NCBI GenBank assembly: GCA_958298945.1
Contig: OY282606.1
Span: 71,473,622 to 71,537,621 of the forward strand
Source of the DNA: Atherix ibis
Taxonomy: Eukaryota > Arthropoda > Insecta > Diptera > Athericidae
DNA: 64,000 nucleotides
Direction: 5' to 3'
Shown: one piece after another, positions 48,137 through 60,361 of the stretch
Layout: the number at the start of each line of letters is the position of its first letter
How positions within the stretch are numbered: the stretch's first letter is position 1
Translations under genes and position numbers: made by a program
Notes under the pieces: model-generated
Database searches by the model: none
What the model saw: the letters and a program-made list of their open reading frames with translations, nothing else
Told to the model about the DNA's origin: nothing

Positions 48137-49360
48137 TTGGGTTATCCGGGAAGTAATTTCGTTTTTTTAATAAAAATGAAAGACGATTTTCTTGTCCAGT
48201 CTAATCCAATACCCTTTTCCATCTTTCTGGCAGTAGCATGATTGCACACTCATAGAATTTTTGTTCTTTGCTGGCAAAAGACTGATCCAAGTGATTTTTG
48301 ACCTCCTCATTTGAATTAAACGTTTTACCATCTAAACAATTTAGTAGAGACCGGAACAAATTATAATCGGAAGGTGCTAGGTCTGGAGAGTATGGTGGGT
48401 ATGGCAGTATATCCCATCCAAGCTCTAAAAGCCTTTGCCGAGTGGTCAACCTTGTATTGAGGTTTCGCATTATCCTGTTGGAACACTATACCTTTCTTAT
48501 TGACTAATTTTGGCTTTTTTTCTTTAAGTGAATCAATTTGTCCAGCTGATGATAGTACAATTCAGAATTGATCGTTGTTTTGCTTGGTAGGGGCTTAAAA
48601 TAAACGATTCCTTTGAAATTCCACCAATCAGATAGCATAACCTTTTTTTGATGAATATTGGCTTTCGAAGTGCTTGGAGCCGGTATACTACTCCAGGATC
48701 TTTTGCGCTTAATATTGTTGTAGACAACCCAGTTCTCGTTCCCAGCGATGATACGCTTCGAAAATGAATTATTTTCTTAACGTTTGAGAAGCAAATCACA
48801 AACGTCAATGCGACGGCACAAATTTTTTTTCCATAAGAAGATGAGGAACCCATGTGTCGAGCTTTGAGATAAAACCTAGCCATTTCAAATGATCATGAAC
48901 GGTCGAATTCGGTAAATTTAATTTCTCAGCGATCTCACGAGTTGTTATTCACCGTTTTGCATCGACTAATGCCTTTATTGTGTCTTCATCAGCTTGAACT
49001 AGCCTTCCAGAACGTGGTGCATCTTCGAGATCAAAATGGCCGGATCGAAATTTTGCAAACCAGTGTTGGCACTGGCGTTCACTTAACATATCTTCTCCAT
49101 ACACATCGGATAATTTTTTTCTTGCTGGAACAGCATTTTTATCTTTTCTATAGTAAAAAATAAATTTGCCCAAAATTCAGTTTTTCACTTTCCATATTTA
49201 AATTAAACTACTGTGCAAAATCAATCGAATTTTTTCACAAGCAAGCCTTGCTATGTCACCTATCAAAATACATACACATATGATTATGCAGCTTAGTTGT
49301 GAAAAAATACAATTAAGTCCTCTGTTGGGAAACAACGAAATCACTTTCCAGACAACCCAA
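48137..49360 (-). mobile_element. Mariner (mellifera-type) with both ends
   Basis: Length 1224 bp on the minus strand. Ends: left side TTGGGTTATCCGGGAAGTAA, right side (reverse complement) TTGGGTTGTCTGGAAAGTGA, flanked by TA at 48135-48136 and 49361-49362. Transposase pieces: MGKFIFYYRKDKNAVPARKK at about 49173; SERQCQHWFAKFRSGHFDLED and RSGRLVQADEDTIKALVDA; a stop or frameshift after AKR; SSRHMGSS-type shifted frames in the middle; then from 48470 RQRLLELGWDILPYPPYSPDLAPSDYN (third catalytic Asp) and the tail KNHLDQSFASKEQKFYECAI to VLD near 48201. The second Asp region (QQDNA) survives out of frame. Frameshifts make it inactive, but both ends look intact enough to be bound. Confidence 0.92.
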
Positions 49361-49464
49361 TATTTACAATTAATTATACTATTTCCTTAATTTATTATTT
49401 ATGTATCATACTTGCATTTATTTAAATTACAATAATTTTTAAGTGACCATTTTATATATTATTA

Positions 49465-49940
49465 CTTAATGGTTTGGGCATACTTTGGAGGACGGTTACA
49501 AGAGCCCCTGTAAGAAAAATGCAGGCCTTACTTTGTTCAAAGAGAAAATTGTTCCCTAAATTCGTTATTCTCAAATGAATACAGTGTACCTTCAAACCAT
49601 TCTATGCTTTTGAGATGCACGGTATTTCTTTAATAATAATGTTTTTGGGAAGAGGCTTCATCTGTCAGCAAAATAATAACCCTAATCATTATTGAAGCAG
49701 CTGAAAGGATCTATAGTAAATTTTTTTACCAACAAATATTTATAGGATAAGTTGGACCGAAAGGTAAAGACAAGGAATTCATTCACCCACAACAACCTCT
49801 GGTCAAAGTTTTTTGGAAATTAGAATGAAATGAAATTACTCCACAAACTTTGCGCAAAAATTGATTGAAAGAATGCGTAGGGTTCGGGCAAAAGGTTGAT
49901 ACATTGCGGAATGTTAAAAAAAGAAGTTTAAGATAAAATG
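49465..49940 (+). pseudogene. Second Tc1-like relic
   Basis: Weak but ordered Tc1 features: MVWAYFGGRLQEPL at about 49471-49512; a CQQNNNPNHY run at about 49659, where active Tc1 has a QQDNDPKH-like motif; and near 49790-49920 a tail with FAQKLIERMRRVRAKG, resembling the Tc1 C-terminus. Frames differ and gaps are large. Confidence 0.45.
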
Positions 49941-50880
49941 GTCCTAAGTAAGACAAAGTAATAGTAAAACCGATAGCGGACACTTTTTTATATCCAACTG
50001 AAAGGGCATCACGAACGATCAGGATGTCTTGATTTTTATTTTGCGAGAAGCTTGGACCGAAAATCCACTGGTTTAACTATTTTTATATTAATAAAAATTT
50101 CCCTCGATTTTATTGATAACAAATGCGTTTTTTTTTATATAAAAAAAATGGTAGGAGATTAAAAGCCGATAAGATTTTGTCCTTAAAAAAAGGAATTTTT
50201 TCCTGAATTTCACAAAAGGACGATTATTCTTATTATAACTTTTTGTTTGTTTGTAAAAAATTCTGTTTCTCGCGACATTGTGTCTCAACAGTCGCCTACG
50301 TGCCGTTAATATTTTATTTATTGTTAGTTGAAGTGGAAAATAAATAGTAAAATGAAGAGTTACATGTACTCTATTCACTTAGGTACGAAGATATAAATTG
50401 CAAATTCCTTTCGACACATGAGCTCAGCAGCTATAGAAGAAAATTCGCACACTTTTTCATACCTTTTTGGATTTTGCAATAAATTAATTCAAAGTGACAC
50501 CATATCTATGAAAATTTCTAGAAAATAATTTACAAAACTCAAGCACTCAAGGTTACCTTAACCGGAACATTTATTTTTGGAATGTACGTGTATACCCTGT
50601 GCAATAAGAGAATACCTGACAATAAGAGCTTAAATTTAATAATACAATTTTGCTGGTTGATCGGAATCTTTTTATAAAAAATCTGCACACATTCTACACG
50701 TATAGATATGAACATGGGAATGGAAATCCTCGTGATTGTCACAGACACGCTTCTATTATCCTAACACTTATTGCCACAATAATAATTTTGGCTCTTCCAG
50801 AAACTCTTGCTCCTCTCTTTGTCTTTCTCTTCAGCAAAATGGGCCCATTTGTCTATGCGCAGGATTACTCCCTCTCAGGA
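49941..50880. other. Intergenic, nothing recognised
   Basis: No coding homology. An 80-codon frame at 50650-50892 contains a hydrophobic stretch but has no family match or gene context. Confidence 0.35.
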
Positions 50881-50899
50881 GAGGCAAAGTGACTTTTAG

Positions 50900-50910
50900 T
50901 ATATAAAAAG
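50900..50910 (+). promoter_or_regulatory. Possible TATA box
   Basis: TATATAAAAAG is followed about 28-32 bases downstream by a CAGCTGTTTCCAAACAG stretch where an initiator could lie. It fits an insect TATA-type core promoter, but no coding exon follows within several kb. It could belong to a non-coding RNA, a decayed element or nothing. Confidence 0.25.
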
Positions 50911-52445
50911 GATGCAATTCGCAGCTGTTTCCAAACAGATTTAGAAAGTTGATTAATAAAATTTCGACATTTTTCAAGAACGGATAGGCGAATGATAGTG
51001 GAAGTCTATCTACTGTAGTTTACAAGAACTTGTTGTGAAGTTGTTTTAGTAAAATTTGTAAGTTTAAATTATGAAGTGTAGTTTTGTAAACTTACCGAAA
51101 AATACGTAAAAGTCAGTGAAAAACATATAAAAAAAATTATTTTTAATTTAAGTAATTTTGTGGACAGTGATGGTAACTGAGAAAAGCTGCCTCTGATCAG
51201 ATTTTTTTCGAAGAAGTTTACAAGTAAAACTTACTCAGACAAAAATTATAAGTTCGATCAACAGACAGTCCAATATTTACTGTCTCTCTTACTAAATTGA
51301 TTTAATGTTATAATTAGTCTAAATACCGGTCGTATGTGTACTTTTGCAGATTTTTATTGCAATTCTATGAAAATAGATTGAATCGTTCAATATCACGTCC
51401 TTATTTATTCGGAAATTTATTAAGTTTCGGCAAAATTTATTTATTATGTTTACTTTCCACCTACAGTTACGATGTTATTTAAGACATGAGCTTAATTAAA
51501 TGTTATCGCTTTATTTCTATATTAAAAAATTACAAAAATAATCAAAACATTAAAAGTAATTGTTTGCAATCGAAAGAATTTCGTATAAACTATTTGGTAT
51601 GGACTAGAAATGATTTTTATGTTTGATTTTTATATTTAAAGTTTTCGCTTAATTTTATTTTAAAAAAATATATAAATTAATAGATTGTGATGCTTTTGGG
51701 TCAGGTTTTTTATGGGTAATATTCGTTGTTAAAAATTTAAACAAATCACTTTCATTAATTTTCATTATTTTTTCTAATTTTATAAGACAACAAAAAATAA
51801 TTAATTTTAATTTTTGTTATAAATGTTGTTTAAGGATTTAGAAGAATTAAGAAATTTTGGAAGATAGACTATATGAAAATTCATAAGTTTAAATATTAAT
51901 TTATAGAACTATTTAATTATAGGATTTTTTTTGTTTAGGATTAAAATAAGTATATTTTAACACTTTTAAAAGCAGTTCACTTAATTATCCTATTTATATA
52001 TATAAATTATGTAAACTTAAAATTGTAGTTCATTAGTAATAATCTACGAATAACCTAGAAATATATTAAATTGAAAAAAAAAATTTTCTTTATTATATTA
52101 GATTTCTTAAAAAAATAAAATGTTTGTATTATTATTCAGCGAGGAGTAAAATAAAAACAATTCAATATTTTTCTTTGTAATACGTGATTATCGAATTTTT
52201 TGTCTAATTATAAAAGTAAAAACTCGGGACTTCTAAAAAAAGGTGAGACAAAGCCACACAATACTAAAAAGAACTAAACTGAACTGACGTACAGAAAATT
52301 AGTCTAAACTTTGGATACATTATCAACATTAAGAATTAATACTAAACCATTGGTCTACAAAAACCATTTTGGGCATACGGAATCAAACTTTGGTGTTTGA
52401 GCAAGCATTCCTATTCTCATCGCACCCAACATCCAAAATGCGAGG
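50911..52445. other. AT-rich intergenic, nothing recognised
   Basis: No ORF, repeat end or RNA gene recognised. Confidence 0.35.
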
Positions 52446-52449
52446 ACGT

Positions 52450-53060
52450 ACGTAATTTTTATACATCAATGTTATCCCTTTCAAAGTAGTTGCCTTGAGC
52501 AACTATACATCGGCGGCGGGTGCGTTGTTTCTTCTTTTCGTTGTACTGCTTCAAGGCTTTAACTGGAATCTCATTCACCTTCGGTTACACTGCTTTGGAT
52601 GCTATCAACAGTGTCAAGATGATCTTGGGGAGCAACCGTTTAATATTGTTGGTCAGATGAAAAGGGTAGCTGCGGTACCATAGGGATCCCTTTTACAGAA
52701 AAAATCTGTGCATCTCAATGGAAAGAGAATCGAAATCTTTGGTCAAAATTTGACAACTTCATAGGAGCTCTGACTGGTTACACATTTTCATCATTTTTCT
52801 ATGTTGCTAAGTGAAATTCGTTTTTTTTTATTCCATAGGCACTTTAAAACTTTTTATAAGTGAAAATCGTGGTTTCACCAAGTTTAACACAAAGTTTGAT
52901 AGCACATTGTTGCTCCAAATTTCGCTATTCCACTTTTCGTAACGCACTACAAAATCATAACTTCACTTATCACACTCTGTAGGATCGCGTAGTTGCCGGA
53001 CATTTTTGAAACTGGTACTTCACGTCTAGGCGGGACTAACGTATAAGATATGTGGAGTAA
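52450..53060 (-). pseudogene. Mariner-like transposase relic
   Basis: Minus-strand remnant. Reading leftward from about 52585, the codons give RRRCIVAQGNYFERDNIDV and a stop, the typical mariner C-terminal signature. Upstream (52600-53060) the sequence has many stops but shares blocks with 12830-13215, for example CTATTCCA.TTT.CGTA and GCGTAGTTGCCGGACA-like. No catalytic motif is readable. A family distinct from the other copies. Confidence 0.6.
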
Positions 53061-53263
53061 AAATGTCTTATCCAAATAGTTACTATTTTAGTAAGCTATC
53101 CTCTAAGGAACTGTATCCATAGTTTGTAATACCTTCTATTGAGATTTGTTAAGCATTGCCACTGAAGTGATTCTTTTACCAAAATTTGCAACAAATTCAA
53201 GTTGATTTAAAGCTGAATTGGTGAAAAGAGTAAAATAACTACTCAATTACTATTCGTGTAGTT

Positions 53264-53308
53264 ATAAATAAATAAATCAGATACAAATTTTACTTCTAAT
53301 AATATTTG
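53264..53308. repeat. Short repeat shared with 58861-58906
   Basis: TAAATA-ATAAATCAGATACAAA...TTTTACTTCTAATAATATTT appears here and immediately 3' of the mauritiana-type mariner at 58861. It is a short dispersed sequence of unknown nature. Confidence 0.7.
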
Positions 53309-53732
53309 ATGACTTTTTGCCAAATTTCTCTCAGTGATGTAAGTCTCCCAGTCCTGTCTATAGGATCATGCCAGTCTTCTTGAAAGGAGCCTCTATGATG
53401 TGCTGAAAATAACAGTTATCAACGGACCTCGGATATTATTAACACGTAAGAATAGTCATGAATACTTTTTCTTTCCTTCATTTTATTCTGATTTTTGTTT
53501 TTAAATTTAATTTTTATTTCGTAAAATTAGAAAATATTTCAGAGAATCATTGAGTTATTTTATACCCTTCAAATGTTTAGTTACAATTCGAATATACATT
53601 TAAATCATGTTCATGTTTAAAATCTTGTTTCTTTTTCACAAGTTCTAAATCGTTATATTTTTTTTTGGTAGTATACAACGTTTGTCCACCTCGTCCCTGC
53701 AGTATTTCGTTCTTCACATCTCTTATAATAAC

Positions 53733-54782
53733 GAGTGATTTTTTAAGTGTTTGATTTTCAAATTTCCAAAAAAATACAGAAAATTTTGCAAAAATGTACA
53801 GAGTTTTTATTTGAATCAATGCGTGCCATTTAATTTTTAAAGATTATTTTATGTAAATGTTGGCCACGACTATGTTTAAAGTGATCCATGCGAGAGGTCC
53901 AATGGCAGTTCTTGTTTTGAGTGTGGTTGTTCATCAGAACAAATGCAACAAAATTGCTTATTCACATACCAATTCATCCAAAAGGGAGCTTCGTCGCTAT
54001 CGCATAAACGAGCGACTTCACGTAGCCCCATAAAAAATATTTTAAATGCGTCAAATCTAACGATCTAGGCGGCCAACTCACCAGTCCGAAACGTGCGATA
54101 AATTGCTCACCGAACTCATCTCTCAATATATCTATTGGTTCACGTGCTGTGTGGCATATAGCGCCGTATTGTTGAAACTACATATCGGCCAGATGCAGTT
54201 CTTGCATTTTGGGCAAATAGAGGTTCGAAATCATTGAGCCATAGCGGGCGCCGTTTACGGTAACGTTACGGACAGCGTTATCTTTAAAGAAATACGAACC
54301 GATGATTCCACCGACCCATAAACCGTACCAAACAGTACATTTGTCTGGATACAATGGAAGTAATCTTGTTTATCAAACCAAATGCGACAATTTTGCTTAT
54401 TCACATACACCGGAAATGAGCTTCGTCGCTATCGAAAAAACGGATTTTTCTCAAATTGTTCTGAAGCCTACTCACCGAAAATTCAACGCTTTGGCAGGTC
54501 GTTCAACTTCAGTTATTGCACGAGCTGTATTTTATACGCTTTCAGGCCAAGATTCTTGAGTAAAATTTTTCACATAGTCGAGCTACAAAATCCCAATTGC
54601 TGTGAATGGCGACGGATGGACAAATCGCGGTCTTCAAGAGCACTGGACGCTACAGCACCAATATTTGCCTCAGTACGCACTTTACGCATACGGGTTGGTG
54701 GTTTAATGTCCAATAACGTAAAATTGCTGCAAAATTTTGTCACTATGGATCGAATTGCTTGTTCAGTAGGTCGATTATGACC
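53733..54782 (-). pseudogene. Tc1/mariner-superfamily relic, transposase 5' end missing
   Basis: Minus strand. From about 54780 down: a region with IKPPTRMRKVRTEANIGAV and LEDRDLSIRRHSQQLG (helix-turn-helix part), PVYVNKQNCRIW, a VTVNGARYGSMI-like block (about 54200-54270), FQQYGAICHTAREPIDIL (second catalytic site, Asp changed to Tyr), and FGLVSWPPRSLDLTHLKYFLWGYVKSLVY (third site, Asp changed to Lys in LKYFLWG). The left end TGATTTTTTAAGTGTTTG at about 53735 is its 3' terminus. It is related to the 3310-3835 relic. Catalytic residues are lost. Confidence 0.7.
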
Positions 54783-55081
54783 ACCATGAATATAATGAAC
54801 TTTTTAATAGTAATAATTATTTTATTCAAGAAATTTCGGAAAAAACTGATGTAAACATAATATAGTGAGTGTTAAAGCCATAAATATAAAAAGTGTCCCA
54901 GCTGAAACTGACCATCCTCTGCCAATTTTATTCAAACAAGCTGAATCGTGTCTGCCACGATAATATCCTTGTGATGATAAGCTTAAAAAAATAAGTAATT
55001 GTAATGGTTTCAGTAGAATTAATATAGGAAACTTTATTTTTGTTGATTTATTTAGCGATATTTTTTTATCAATTTTATAGA

Positions 55082-55638
55082 GGATGATTTTTTAAGTGTT
55101 TGCAATTTTTATTTTAATCGATAAATCAATTATGCAACTTTTATTTGAATCGATAAAAGTGTATGCAATTTTTATTTTAATCGATAAATCGATTTAAAGA
55201 TTATTTCATATAAATACTCGTATTGGCCACGAATACTATTTAAGTGATCCATGAGAGAGGTCCAATTTTTAACTACTTTTTCGGTCATCTCGGCTGGTAT
55301 CTCGCTTATAACACGTGTAATGTTGTCTTCCAAGGCTGCAAGTTGGTTTAACAGCATAGACGAGTGACTTTACGTAGCCTCATAAAAAATGGTTTAGGAG
55401 GCGACAAATCGCACGATTATGACGTCCATAAAATGATGGAAGTGCACGAAACACATTTTTGACAAAGTACGAATTTTTATATTAAAATTCAAAAAATTGT
55501 ACGTGTTGTTCGGATGTAAGTGTTTCCATGGTGAATGGCAATACTAACTGAGCAATTTTGACTTTGATACACGTCACGTGTCTCGTGTGATCTGTCAAAA
55601 ATAAGAACATGAAAAACCAAACATCAAAAAAATCATCC
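55082..55638 (-). mobile_element. Non-autonomous deletion derivative with inverted ends
   Basis: About 557 bp. The left end GGATGATTTTTTAAGTGTTTG and right end (reverse complement GGATGATTTTTTTGATGTTTG) are inverted repeats. The left end matches that of 53733-54782. On the minus strand it keeps only a C-terminal piece, LNQLAALEDNITRVISEIPAEM...KVVKNW (55172-55357), plus terminal sequence; most of the transposase is deleted. A 31-bp unit (TGCAATTTTTATTTTAATCG and variants) is repeated three times at 55101-55190. Confidence 0.75.
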
Positions 55639-57535
55639 GATATTTCAAAAAATTTTTTTTAGTAAGAATTTATTGTATTATGAATGATTCTTTTTCATGC
55701 TTAATTTTTATATCTAGTAACATAGCATCCACTTTCTAGTAGATTAAAGATATGTTTCTAGGAACCAAAAGATACAAATTTGGACGTAAAGTCTTAACAC
55801 GGTTATAAATGTTTCTATTTTTTTAACAAAAATAATCAATGAATATTTTTATATTTGTAAAAAAAAAAATTTTAGAATAGAAATATTTTTTTCTAAATAT
55901 TATCTTTTTTACTATAAAACTTATTTTTAAAGAAAAATCTTCTTACATATACAAAGGTATTTTTCTTATGATACAAAAATTGTTGGAATACTTATATCCT
56001 GAGAGAAAAGTCTTATAACCATCCGCTGTTTTGGAGAAATCTTCTTTCCCCACACCACTTAATATATGAGAACTGTAAAAGTGTAGAGAATGAACATTTG
56101 TAGACCAGGAACTTTTTTTTAATTTATGTCAAGTAAAACTTTTTTTATTTAATTATTTGAACAGAATTTCTTATTAAGAGAGCTCAAAGTTCAAATTGAA
56201 GACAGACAATAACTATTTACATTTTCAATAAATTCTTTTGATGTCATATAAATGATCACTATGACTTCGTTTCGTAGCATGGTTTCCATCAACCCATTTG
56301 CTAAGAAAATATAATATTATTAAGACTATATTTCAATGGTAACGGGTTCAATTTCAGTTTGCAAAACTAAATATAAGACATTACTTTGTCCCTTCAGCTT
56401 TTGCGTCAGAATGCCAAAAGTGGAGCAAAAGCAAGTCGAAAGAACGGTTATGCTAAGTATTTGACATGTTAGTGGGGCTCATCGGTTTTATATTTATTGA
56501 AACCATTCGAAAACCTTTTTTTACAATTAATAGCCGTTTTTTAAATTTATGATTTCCATTGAATTACTGACTTAGGCACCTAAAAAAAACTAACTAACTT
56601 AAAATCGATTGGAAACTATTTCCGTTAGAAAAAATGTAATTATATTTATTCCGTTTCTTTGAGCACAGTGTATCGATTCGCTGCAGTAAATACTACAATA
56701 TCTTCAGTACACACTGTAAGCATCGATCGACTATTTTTCTCAAATTATTCCCTTCACAATTTACGCAAAGATTTAATTAATCCGAAATTTCTTTAATGAT
56801 CTCTGATTTGAAAAGAGATTCATCCACTCCTTGTCCTAACTTCCAAATATTCCTCCCGTACGTCGATCGGAAACACCGATACATCTTGCTTGGGGGATTC
56901 TACAATTATGTTCCTGAGTATCTTTTGCAGTCATTTAGCTTTTTGGCGATAAATATCCAGAAGTAAAATGTGGAATTTAATCAAATAGAAATTCTTCTTT
57001 CCATGAAGAACTATGGTCAATTGAAACGGGTTCGTGGTCAATCTGGTATCATTGGAAATTAGCGAACTAATCAACTATGTTAGCTGGAAGGGAAGCTGGT
57101 CTTTCTACTATCCTACGCTCACTATAACTCCGGATAACTCTCCGCATCTACTGATCAAATTGCATTTAACATCTTTGACCTTTTGTAGACAAATAAACTG
57201 GGCCAACCATTGCAAAACCAGTCTACTCAAAACCCATTCTAATATATTGGACAAGGGAACTTCTGAGAATGCGAATTGATAATAACGCACTTACCCATGA
57301 TTTCTGTTTCACTAACAGATGAGAAATCCTGGGTAATGTAACCAATTTCTTTCTTCAGTGGCGTTCAACTCACTATTCCCCATATCTGTAATGAATACCT
57401 TTAAACCTAGAATTTCTTTTTGAATAGGACAGTTTCCAAGTTTCTCAACACAAAACCGCCTTCCCCAATTCTCAAGTACACCTTTAGTTTTATAAAATAA
57501 TTAAATATGCTCCATAAAATTTAACAGCTTCGAAC
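55639..57535. other. Intergenic, nothing firmly recognised
   Basis: AT-rich. Positions 56800-57480 are less AT-rich and have modest open frames on both strands (for example 57034-57279, 81 codons). I could not relate them to a family. Possibly a very decayed transposon. Confidence 0.3.
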
Positions 57536-57539
57536 TGTT

Positions 57540-58860
57540 TGTACTAACTTATGTGTATGTTCGGCTAGTGTTTGGTCATAGATGGCTTGAGTGAGCGTAT
57601 TAAGCTACCATGAACACGCCATACTTTTTTTTATGAGTTTGACATCTATAAACATTAATCAGTGCACATTGTCAGCAATTTCGTACAACAACATACATTT
57701 TTCCTTTGGTAATCATGTCTAGTTTTGTACCAGAAAATGAGCATATGCGGGAAGCTCTAATTTTCTGCTTTAATTTGAAGAAATCGGCTGCCGAATCGCA
57801 TCGAATGCTTATGGAGGGTTATGGTGACAGTGATTTATCGGAAACAACGTGCCGAGATTGGTTTCTTCGTTCAAAGACGGCAATTTTGACTTGTGGGACA
57901 AGAAGCGTGAAAATCCGCCTAGGAAGGTTGAGGACCATCAATTGCAGGCTCTTTTGGACGAAGACGATACGCAATCGCAAAAACTGCTCGCGGAGCAATT
58001 GGATGTTACTTAACCAGCCATTTCCATGCGCCTGCATGCCATGAGGAAGATTGAAAAGATCGGAAAATGGGTGCCGCATGAATTGAACGATAGGCAGATG
58101 CAGCGACGCCTAAAACACATGCGAAATCTTGCTCGCCAGACAATTAACAAAGTCGTTCCTGTATCGGATTATGACAGGCGATGAAAAGTGGATATATTTC
58201 GAGAATTCTAAACGCAAGAAATCGTGGGTTGATCCTGGTCAACCATCAACATCTTCCCCAAGATCAAATCGCTTCGGACGGAAGACGATGCTGTGCGTTT
58301 GGTGGGATCAGCAGGGTCTCGTCTAATATGAGATGTTGAAACCTGGTGAAACTGTCAATGCCCACCGCTACCACCAACAATTGATCAAACTGCACCGTGC
58401 TCTGTGTAAAAAAAGGACGGATTATCAACAAAGACATGACAAGTTGATTTTCCTCCACGACAACGCACCATCGCACACGTCAAAAATGGTCCGAAACTAC
58501 TTGGAGATACTTAACTGGAAGGTGCTACCCCACCCCGCTTATTCACCAGACCTGGCCCCTTCCGACTACCACCCGTTTTTGTTGATGGGCCACGCGCTCG
58601 CTGAGCAGCACTTCGATTCTTATGAAGACGTCCGAAAATGGCTTGATGAGTGGTTTGTCTCTTGATGAATGGTTGAAAATGGCTTGATGAATGGTTGAAA
58701 GAGAAGGAATTTTTTTGGCGTGGTATCCACAAATTGCCCGAGAGATGGGAAAAATGTATAGCTGGCGAGAGCAAGTACTTTGAATAAATTTGTTTTTGCT
58801 TTCTATGTAAAAAACCTGATTTTTTACTAAAAAACAGCGGATTTAAGCTTATACACCTGG
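57540..58860 (+). mobile_element. Mariner (mauritiana-type, Mos1-like) relic
   Basis: The transposase start MSSFVPENEHMREALIFCFN is at 57715 and is very like the start of Mos1-type transposases. It is followed by LKKSAAESHRMLMEGYG, then a frameshift near 57865 and an in-frame stop near 58012. It is readable again as KIGKWVPHELNDRQMQRR, MTGDEKWIYFENSKRKKSW (first Asp, 58167-58225), RFGRKTMLCVWWDQQG, LKPGETVNAHRYHQQLIKLHR, LIFLHDNAPSHTSKMVR (second Asp) and HPAYSPDLAPSDYH (third Asp). A local duplication at about 58638-58700 repeats the WLDEW codons. The right end reads CCAGGTGTATAAGC on the minus strand, ending at 58860 next to TA. The left end is diverged and its position is approximate. Inactive through frameshifts, though the DD34D residues remain. 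Confidence 0.88.
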
Positions 58861-59124
58861 TAAATACATAAATCAGATACAAAGTTTTACTTCTAATAAT
58901 ATTTTATGATTTTTTGGTTTACAATGTAATTTAGTTTTGGGAAATGCTGACTTATTCAAATCTTTCTGGTATTGATATTTTTTCCTAGAACCATTATTTA
59001 CTTTAATTATCATTTCGTTTTTGTTTCACTATAATGTTATAATTAACTAAATAAGAATGGTTTAAAAATTAATATTTCCTTAAGAAATTCTTGAAAATAA
59101 GTCCAATTAAATTTTATGATTTTA

Positions 59125-60361
59125 TTGGGTTGTTCGGAAAGTAATTTTCCTTTTATTTTATTTCCCAACAGAGAACTTATTGCACTTTTTCACAACCAAC
59201 TTCACACTTAAACCACATAATCATATGAATGTTGATAGCTAACATAGTAAGGTTTGCTTGTGTAAAACCCTTTTAAATATGGAAAGTGAAAAATAACATT
59301 TTCGGCATATTTTACTTTTTTACTATAGAAAAGATAAAAATGCTTTTCAAGCAAGAAAAATATCATCCGATGTGTATAGAGAAGATGTATTAAGTGAGCG
59401 CCAGTACCAAAACTAGTGTTCAAAATTTCGATACGGCAATTTTGATCTCAAAGATGCACCACCTTCTGGAAGGCCAGTTGAAGCTGATGAAGACACAATA
59501 AAGGCATTAATTGATACAAACCGGCAATAATAACTCGTGAGATCGCTGAGAGATTAAATTTATCGAATTCGACCGTTCATGATCATTTGAAACGGCTAGG
59601 TTTAATTTCAAAGCTCAACATATGGATTCCTTATCTTCTTAGGGAAAAAAAAATTGTGCCGTCTCATTGACGTTTGTGATTTGCTTCTCAAACGCCAATA
59701 AAATGATCCATTTTTGAAGCGTATCATCACTGGGGGCGAGAAATGGGTTGTCTACAACAATATTAAGCGAAAAAGATCCCAGAGTAGAAAAGATGAACCG
59801 GCTGAAAGTACTTCGAAAGCCAATATTCATCAAAAAAGGTTATGATATCTAATTGGTGGAATTTCAAAGGAATCGTTTATTTTGAGCTTCTACCGAGCAA
59901 CACTGTCATCAGTTGGACAAATTGAATGATTTACTTAAACAAAAAAGGCGAGAATTGGTCAATAGGAAAGGTATTGTGTTCCAACAGGATAATGCGAAAA
60001 CACATATGTTACAAGTTTGACCACTCGGTAAAAGCTTTTAGAGCTTTGATGGGATATACTGCTACACCCACCATACTCTGCAGGTCTAGCACCTTCCGAT
60101 TATCATTTGTTCCGGTCTACAAAATTTGTTAGATGGTAAAACCTTTAATTTAAATGAGAAGGTCAAAAATCACTTGTATCAGTTTTTTTGCCAGCAAAGA
60201 ACAAAAATTTTATGAGTGTGGAATCATGATACTGCCAGAAAGATGGCAAAGTGTATTGGATCAGACTTGACAATATTTAATTGAATAAAATATTAATTCA
60301 CTATAAGAAAATCGTCTTTCATTTTTATAAAAAAAACAAAATAACTTTCCGAACAACCGAA
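59125..60361 (+). mobile_element. Mariner (mellifera-type) with both ends
   Basis: 1237 bp. The left end TTGGGTTGTTCGGAAAGTAA and right end (reverse complement TTCGGTTGTTCGGAAAGTTA) are flanked by TA at 59123-59124 and 60362-60363. The transposase is scattered over all frames: SERQ near 59395, DEDTIKALIDTN, a stop before the helix-turn-helix EIAERLNLSNSTVHDHLKR, GGEKWVVYNNIKRKRSQSRK near 59735 (first Asp region, Asp changed to Gly), RKGIVFQQDNAKTH near 59965 (second Asp), a degraded third Asp region, and the tail KFYECGIMILPERWQSVLDQT near 60205-60270. Heavily mutated and inactive. Confidence 0.92.

Noticed and set aside
57034..57279. 81-codon frame in a less AT-rich block
   Set aside because: No recognisable motif, no splice or transposon context, and a similar-sized frame exists on the other strand.
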